Part shown: positions 61,370 to 64,000 of the stretch, piece by piece
How the letters are laid out: each line of letters opens with the position of its first letter
How positions within the stretch are numbered: position 1 is the stretch's first letter
Source of the DNA: an uncultured Alphaproteobacteria bacterium
GTDB taxonomy: Bacteria > Pseudomonadota > Alphaproteobacteria > SP197
Reading direction: 5' to 3'
DNA length: 64,000 bases
Assembly (NCBI GenBank): GCA_943787175.1
Contig: CALSLK010000005.1
Coordinates: 62,001 to 126,000 of the forward strand
The notes under the pieces: model-generated
Seen by the model: the letters and a program-made list of their open reading frames with translations, nothing else
Database searches by the model: none
What the model was told of the DNA's origin: nothing
Made by a program: the position numbers and the translations under genes

Positions 61370-63058
61370 ATGTTCGGACCAGTTCGTTGTTTGGCTGTTG
61401 CGTTGCTTGCGGGAGCGCTCGCCTTGCCAACGTTAGCCGAAACTACTGAAACAGCGGCCTCGACACCTGATTTCACAACACTGCCCTGGATACCAAAATT
61501 ATTGGCCAACAACGATGCGCAGCTCTGCGATGCATTTCTGACAGCAGAGCATGATGCATTCCTGACTGGGACGCCCAGCTCGTGGGCGGGCCAAGCACGA
61601 GTGTTGAACTGGCAACGCGCCAGTTCTGACAACGCTCCCGAAGTACTTTCAGTTTTGGACCAGCACGGGAATGCCGTCTTTGACCAATACCTCACGGCTG
61701 ATGTCGACAACGACGGAGATGTTGACACCATCGCCACGAGTCATGTCACCAGGAACTTCTTCATCATCACCAGCTATTTGATCTTTGATGATAAGGTCCG
61801 CGTCCCTGTCGCCACAGACCTCAGCGAAGGCGATTGGAAGGAACAATTTCCAACAGCTGGTTCCATGATCCGTCTGGACGAGCCGTTTGACACACCGAAC
61901 GGGCCAAACCTTCACTTCTTGCTCATGCCCTTTGAGACAAGCGACCCAATCCGCATCATCGTTTACGAAGATCAAACTTACTTCACCCTGCGCGCAACAC
62001 TAGAAGATGGAATGAACGTATCCGCGTTGGCCCGAATGAGCCCAGACCGCTCCTTTGAGATGCCATGCCTCATCCAGATTGAACTGACACAGGACGACGC
62101 CAGTTTTATCGGACGCCTCGAAGAAGTATCCAAACTCGCAGCAGCTACACAAGCATCCTTGGGAGCTGGCAACGAGCGATGCGCAGGGCGCCATCAATAC
62201 TCCATGACATTGGGCGCACGATCAGCTGCTATCATCACGGCGTCCATGCGACCGTGGTTACTGGCGACAGCTGCAATCGACCAACAGTATCAACAGTCGG
62301 TCGTGCAGCTTGTCCAGTGGGGCGAGCGGTCAATCTCTACCTGGCGCGAGCTTAATCGGTTTCCAAACATCATTGACGCGGCAGCCGACGCTCTGGAAGA
62401 ACATTACATCACAAACTTCGGCGTTGGGCCCGACGTCGCAAGACGCTGGTCATCAAACGCTGTCCGACATTTCATCAACGAGTCTTATTGGTGGACAGAC
62501 GGCCTCCGCTTCCCTCTCAACGCAGAGAAGATGCCACTTGATCTAGCTGACGCCATTTGGTCACTCTCAAGCAAAGACGCCGCCCAATGGGTGCATGACG
62601 GCAACTTTGCGGCAGGCAAACTCGACGGACTCATGCTCAACGCCTTGATTCTCAGAAGCGATCCAAACCATGAGGTTTCTTCGATACTCGCACGTAAGCC
62701 CGACTTCGAAGCAGGGCGCGAACCAGCCATCATCTATGCCTTGGGGCAGCCAGGCTTGATCAAAACGCTCTTGGCTGCCAGTGCGCCAATCAATGCCGCC
62801 AACGATTTCGGTAAGACTGCCTTGATGTACGCGGCACAGGATAGCGATCTCGACAGCACAATCGTGCTTCTGGAAAATGCAGCGGATGTCAACCTCCTAA
62901 CTTCTCAGTTGAAGGTTTGTGGCTTCGATGTCCACTTCGTCCGCACCGCCCTCGACTACGCCATCCAGTCGGGCTCGCAGGAGATGATCGATCTGTTGCG
63001 CGAACACGGTGCGATGACAGCCGAAGAACTGAGCGCGGAAAACGCGGTGCAGCATTGA
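61370..63058 (+). CDS. Exported ankyrin-repeat protein 2
   Basis: A 562-residue paralogue of the first ankyrin protein. ATG 61370 (a TTG lies directly before it) gives a signal peptide FGPVRCLAVALLAGALALPT ending LAETT; AAGGGGGGAAG is the ribosome binding site. It shares the metal-loop-like DVDNDGDVDTIA, the middle SMRPW and VQLVQWGERS, and C-terminal ankyrin repeats (NDFGKTALMYAAQDSDLDST). Most of the length is diverged, but the final ~40 residues are near-identical to copy 1. It looks lower in GC than surroundings. The likely role is unknown. Confidence 0.8.
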   Translation: MFGPVRCLAVALLAGALALPTLAETTETAASTPDFTTLPWIPKLLANNDAQLCDAFLTAEHDAFLTGTPSSWAGQARVLNWQRASSDNAPEVLSVLDQHGNAVFDQYLTADVDNDGDVDTIATSHVTRNFFIITSYLIFDDKVRVPVATDLSEGDWKEQFPTAGSMIRLDEPFDTPNGPNLHFLLMPFETSDPIRIIVYEDQTYFTLRATLEDGMNVSALARMSPDRSFEMPCLIQIELTQDDASFIGRLEEVSKLAAATQASLGAGNERCAGRHQYSMTLGARSAAIITASMRPWLLATAAIDQQYQQSVVQLVQWGERSISTWRELNRFPNIIDAAADALEEHYITNFGVGPDVARRWSSNAVRHFINESYWWTDGLRFPLNAEKMPLDLADAIWSLSSKDAAQWVHDGNFAAGKLDGLMLNALILRSDPNHEVSSILARKPDFEAGREPAIIYALGQPGLIKTLLAASAPINAANDFGKTALMYAAQDSDLDSTIVLLENAADVNLLTSQLKVCGFDVHFVRTALDYAIQSGSQEMIDLLREHGAMTAEELSAENAVQH

Positions 63059-63104
63059 TCTGCGGTCTTGCGCTCAGCCGCGACCTCCGGTCAAAGTCCC
63101 AGCC

Positions 63105-64000
63105 ATGGAAGGGTTCATTGCCAGAAAAGACATCTGTTCGTTCACGCAAGTGCGGGCCATGTCCGAGCGGTCGGATGCCAAGGGGCTGATCCAACTCGGC
63201 AGTCATGTTGCGGCCATTCTGGCGGCGGGTGTGCTGGTCTGGGCGGTATCGGACACGTGGTGGCTGATGATCCCGGCGCAGATGGTGCTGGGCATTCTCA
63301 TCACCTTTCTGTTCTGCCCCCATCACGAAACGGTCCATTGGACTGCCTTTGCCAGCAAGACGCTGAACGACCGGGTTGCCTGGGTCCTGGGGTTTATCGG
63401 CTTTCTGCCGTCGATCTGGTTCCGGTATTTCCATTTCGAACACCACCGCGAGACCCATATCGAAGGGCGCGATCCCGAATTGGCCGATGTGAAGCCGACG
63501 ACGCGGGGCGCCTTCCTGTTCTATCTGACCGGCCTGAGATCGTTCTGGTGGAGCGCGCTTGGCACCCTGGTCCGCCATGCCCGTGGCATCGTCACCGATG
63601 ATTTCGTGCCCGATGAGGCCGTGAAATCGGCCGTCGTGCGCCAGGCCCGGCTCTATCTCTGCGGCTACGCGCTGATCGCCCTTGTCGCCACCGGGGCAGG
63701 AAGCTGGGCGCCGCTGACCTACTGGGTCGTTCCGATGATCCTGTCGGCCTGGTCGCTGCGCATCTACCTGCTGGCCGAACACACCTTGCGGCCCCATACA
63801 CCGGACATGCTGGAGAACACACGTACCATGAAGACCAACGGCGTGGTGCGCTGGCTGGCATGGCAGATGCCCTACCATACCGAACACCACGTCTTCCCCT
63901 CGGTGCCGTTTCACGCCCTTGCTACCGCACACGAAAAGATCAAACCCCGCCACGGCGCCCTGATCCCCGGCTACACCGCCTTCTTCCGCGAGTACTGGGC
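63105..64000 (+). CDS. Fatty acid desaturase, 3' end cut by window edge
   Basis: A membrane di-iron desaturase. The three His boxes are visible: HHETVHW near residue 73, HFEHHRETH near residue 107, and YHTEHH near residue 260. Hydrophobic segments flank them (VAAILAAGVLVWAVSDTWWL; LTYWVVPMILSAWSLRIYLL). 298 residues are present and the end is beyond the window. The start may be ATG 63105 or the later ATG 63159 (MSERSD), since no strong ribosome binding site marks either. Its 5' end is duplicated at 60809. Confidence 0.9.
   Translation, partial: MEGFIARKDICSFTQVRAMSERSDAKGLIQLGSHVAAILAAGVLVWAVSDTWWLMIPAQMVLGILITFLFCPHHETVHWTAFASKTLNDRVAWVLGFIGFLPSIWFRYFHFEHHRETHIEGRDPELADVKPTTRGAFLFYLTGLRSFWWSALGTLVRHARGIVTDDFVPDEAVKSAVVRQARLYLCGYALIALVATGAGSWAPLTYWVVPMILSAWSLRIYLLAEHTLRPHTPDMLENTRTMKTNGVVRWLAWQMPYHTEHHVFPSVPFHALATAHEKIKPRHGALIPGYTAFFREYW

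Larger units (their letters stand above)
61056..63351 (+). repeat. Tandem duplication, unit 2
   Basis: The second copy is about 2.30 kb, from the C45 fragment through the second ankyrin gene into the 5' end of the full desaturase. The 3' portion (about 62938-63351) is near-identical to 60642-61055. The 5' portion is about 90% identical to 58710-58959. The middle is divergent, giving a mosaic pattern. Confidence 0.85.

Overview
The window is a gene-dense chromosomal segment of a high-GC alphaproteobacterium, most like an uncultured Rhodospirillales-type organism. That placement is inferred from gene content and order: proC / YbjN / UbiK-like genes opposite lgt / MidA / pgeF; prs-rplY-pth-ychF; petABC with separate cytochrome b and c1; the DUF1285 / NUDIX / DUF6111 / CCA-transferase string; and the MoxR / DUF58 / DUF4159 / large membrane protein string. 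I see no rRNA, tRNA, CRISPR array, insertion sequence or prophage.

Layout. 1-7.8 kb: housekeeping (proline synthesis, lipoprotein maturation, MidA-type methyltransferase, peptidoglycan editing, NhaA, Ca/Na exchanger, an M24 enzyme). 7.9-13.9 kb: a translationally overlapping MFS pair, then prs-rplY-pth-ychF. 13.9-18.4 kb: a YciB-like membrane protein, a class III aminotransferase and a 775-residue MscS channel. 18.4-23.3 kb (minus): bc1 complex petABC, then mtnP, apt and a VOC protein, the last three linking methylthioadenosine and adenine salvage. 23.4-26.5 kb: trmL, hemF and a duplicated TIM-barrel isomerase. 26.5-29.2 kb (minus): a tiny membrane protein, a DMT exporter, and a copper module (SCO, PCu(A)C and a small Cys-rich exported protein). 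29.2-31.9 kb (minus): CCA transferase, DUF6111, NUDIX, DUF1285. 31.9-40.2 kb: the MoxR cluster and an M17 aminopeptidase. 40.2-45.5 kb: a catabolic-looking block with an SDR, a fumarylacetoacetase-like hydrolase, two Rieske oxygenases around a TetR regulator, and a GST. 45.5-51.7 kb: a HigBA-type toxin-antitoxin pair, an agmatinase-like ureohydrolase, DUF427, a TTC38-like TPR protein and a second overlapping MFS pair. 51.8-57.2 kb: NUDIX, a dimethylformamidase beta-like protein, ASCH, a signal-less NMT1/THI5-like protein, DUF5680 and a polysaccharide deacetylase.

57.2-64 kb is the most unusual part. A C45 Ntn-hydrolase, a secreted ankyrin-repeat protein and the 5' part of a fatty acid desaturase gene have been tandemly duplicated as a unit of about 2.3 kb. 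The internal junction lies at a CCAGCA microhomology. This leaves a truncated desaturase fused to a broken C45 3' end, followed by a second, strongly diverged ankyrin gene and the full desaturase gene. The ankyrin genes look lower in GC than their neighbours and are divergent over most of their length, but their 3' ends are nearly identical.

A second window-wide signal is technical. At least nine genes, most of them normally conserved, carry frame breaks at about 13.5, 29.1, 30.1-30.7, 33.3-33.9, 45.0-45.2, 46.4-47.1 and 47.7 kb. Most can be repaired by deleting one base from a short G/C or other run, often GGGC where GGC is expected. I read these as consensus errors in the source sequence rather than real pseudogenes, and annotate the genes as full-length with notes.
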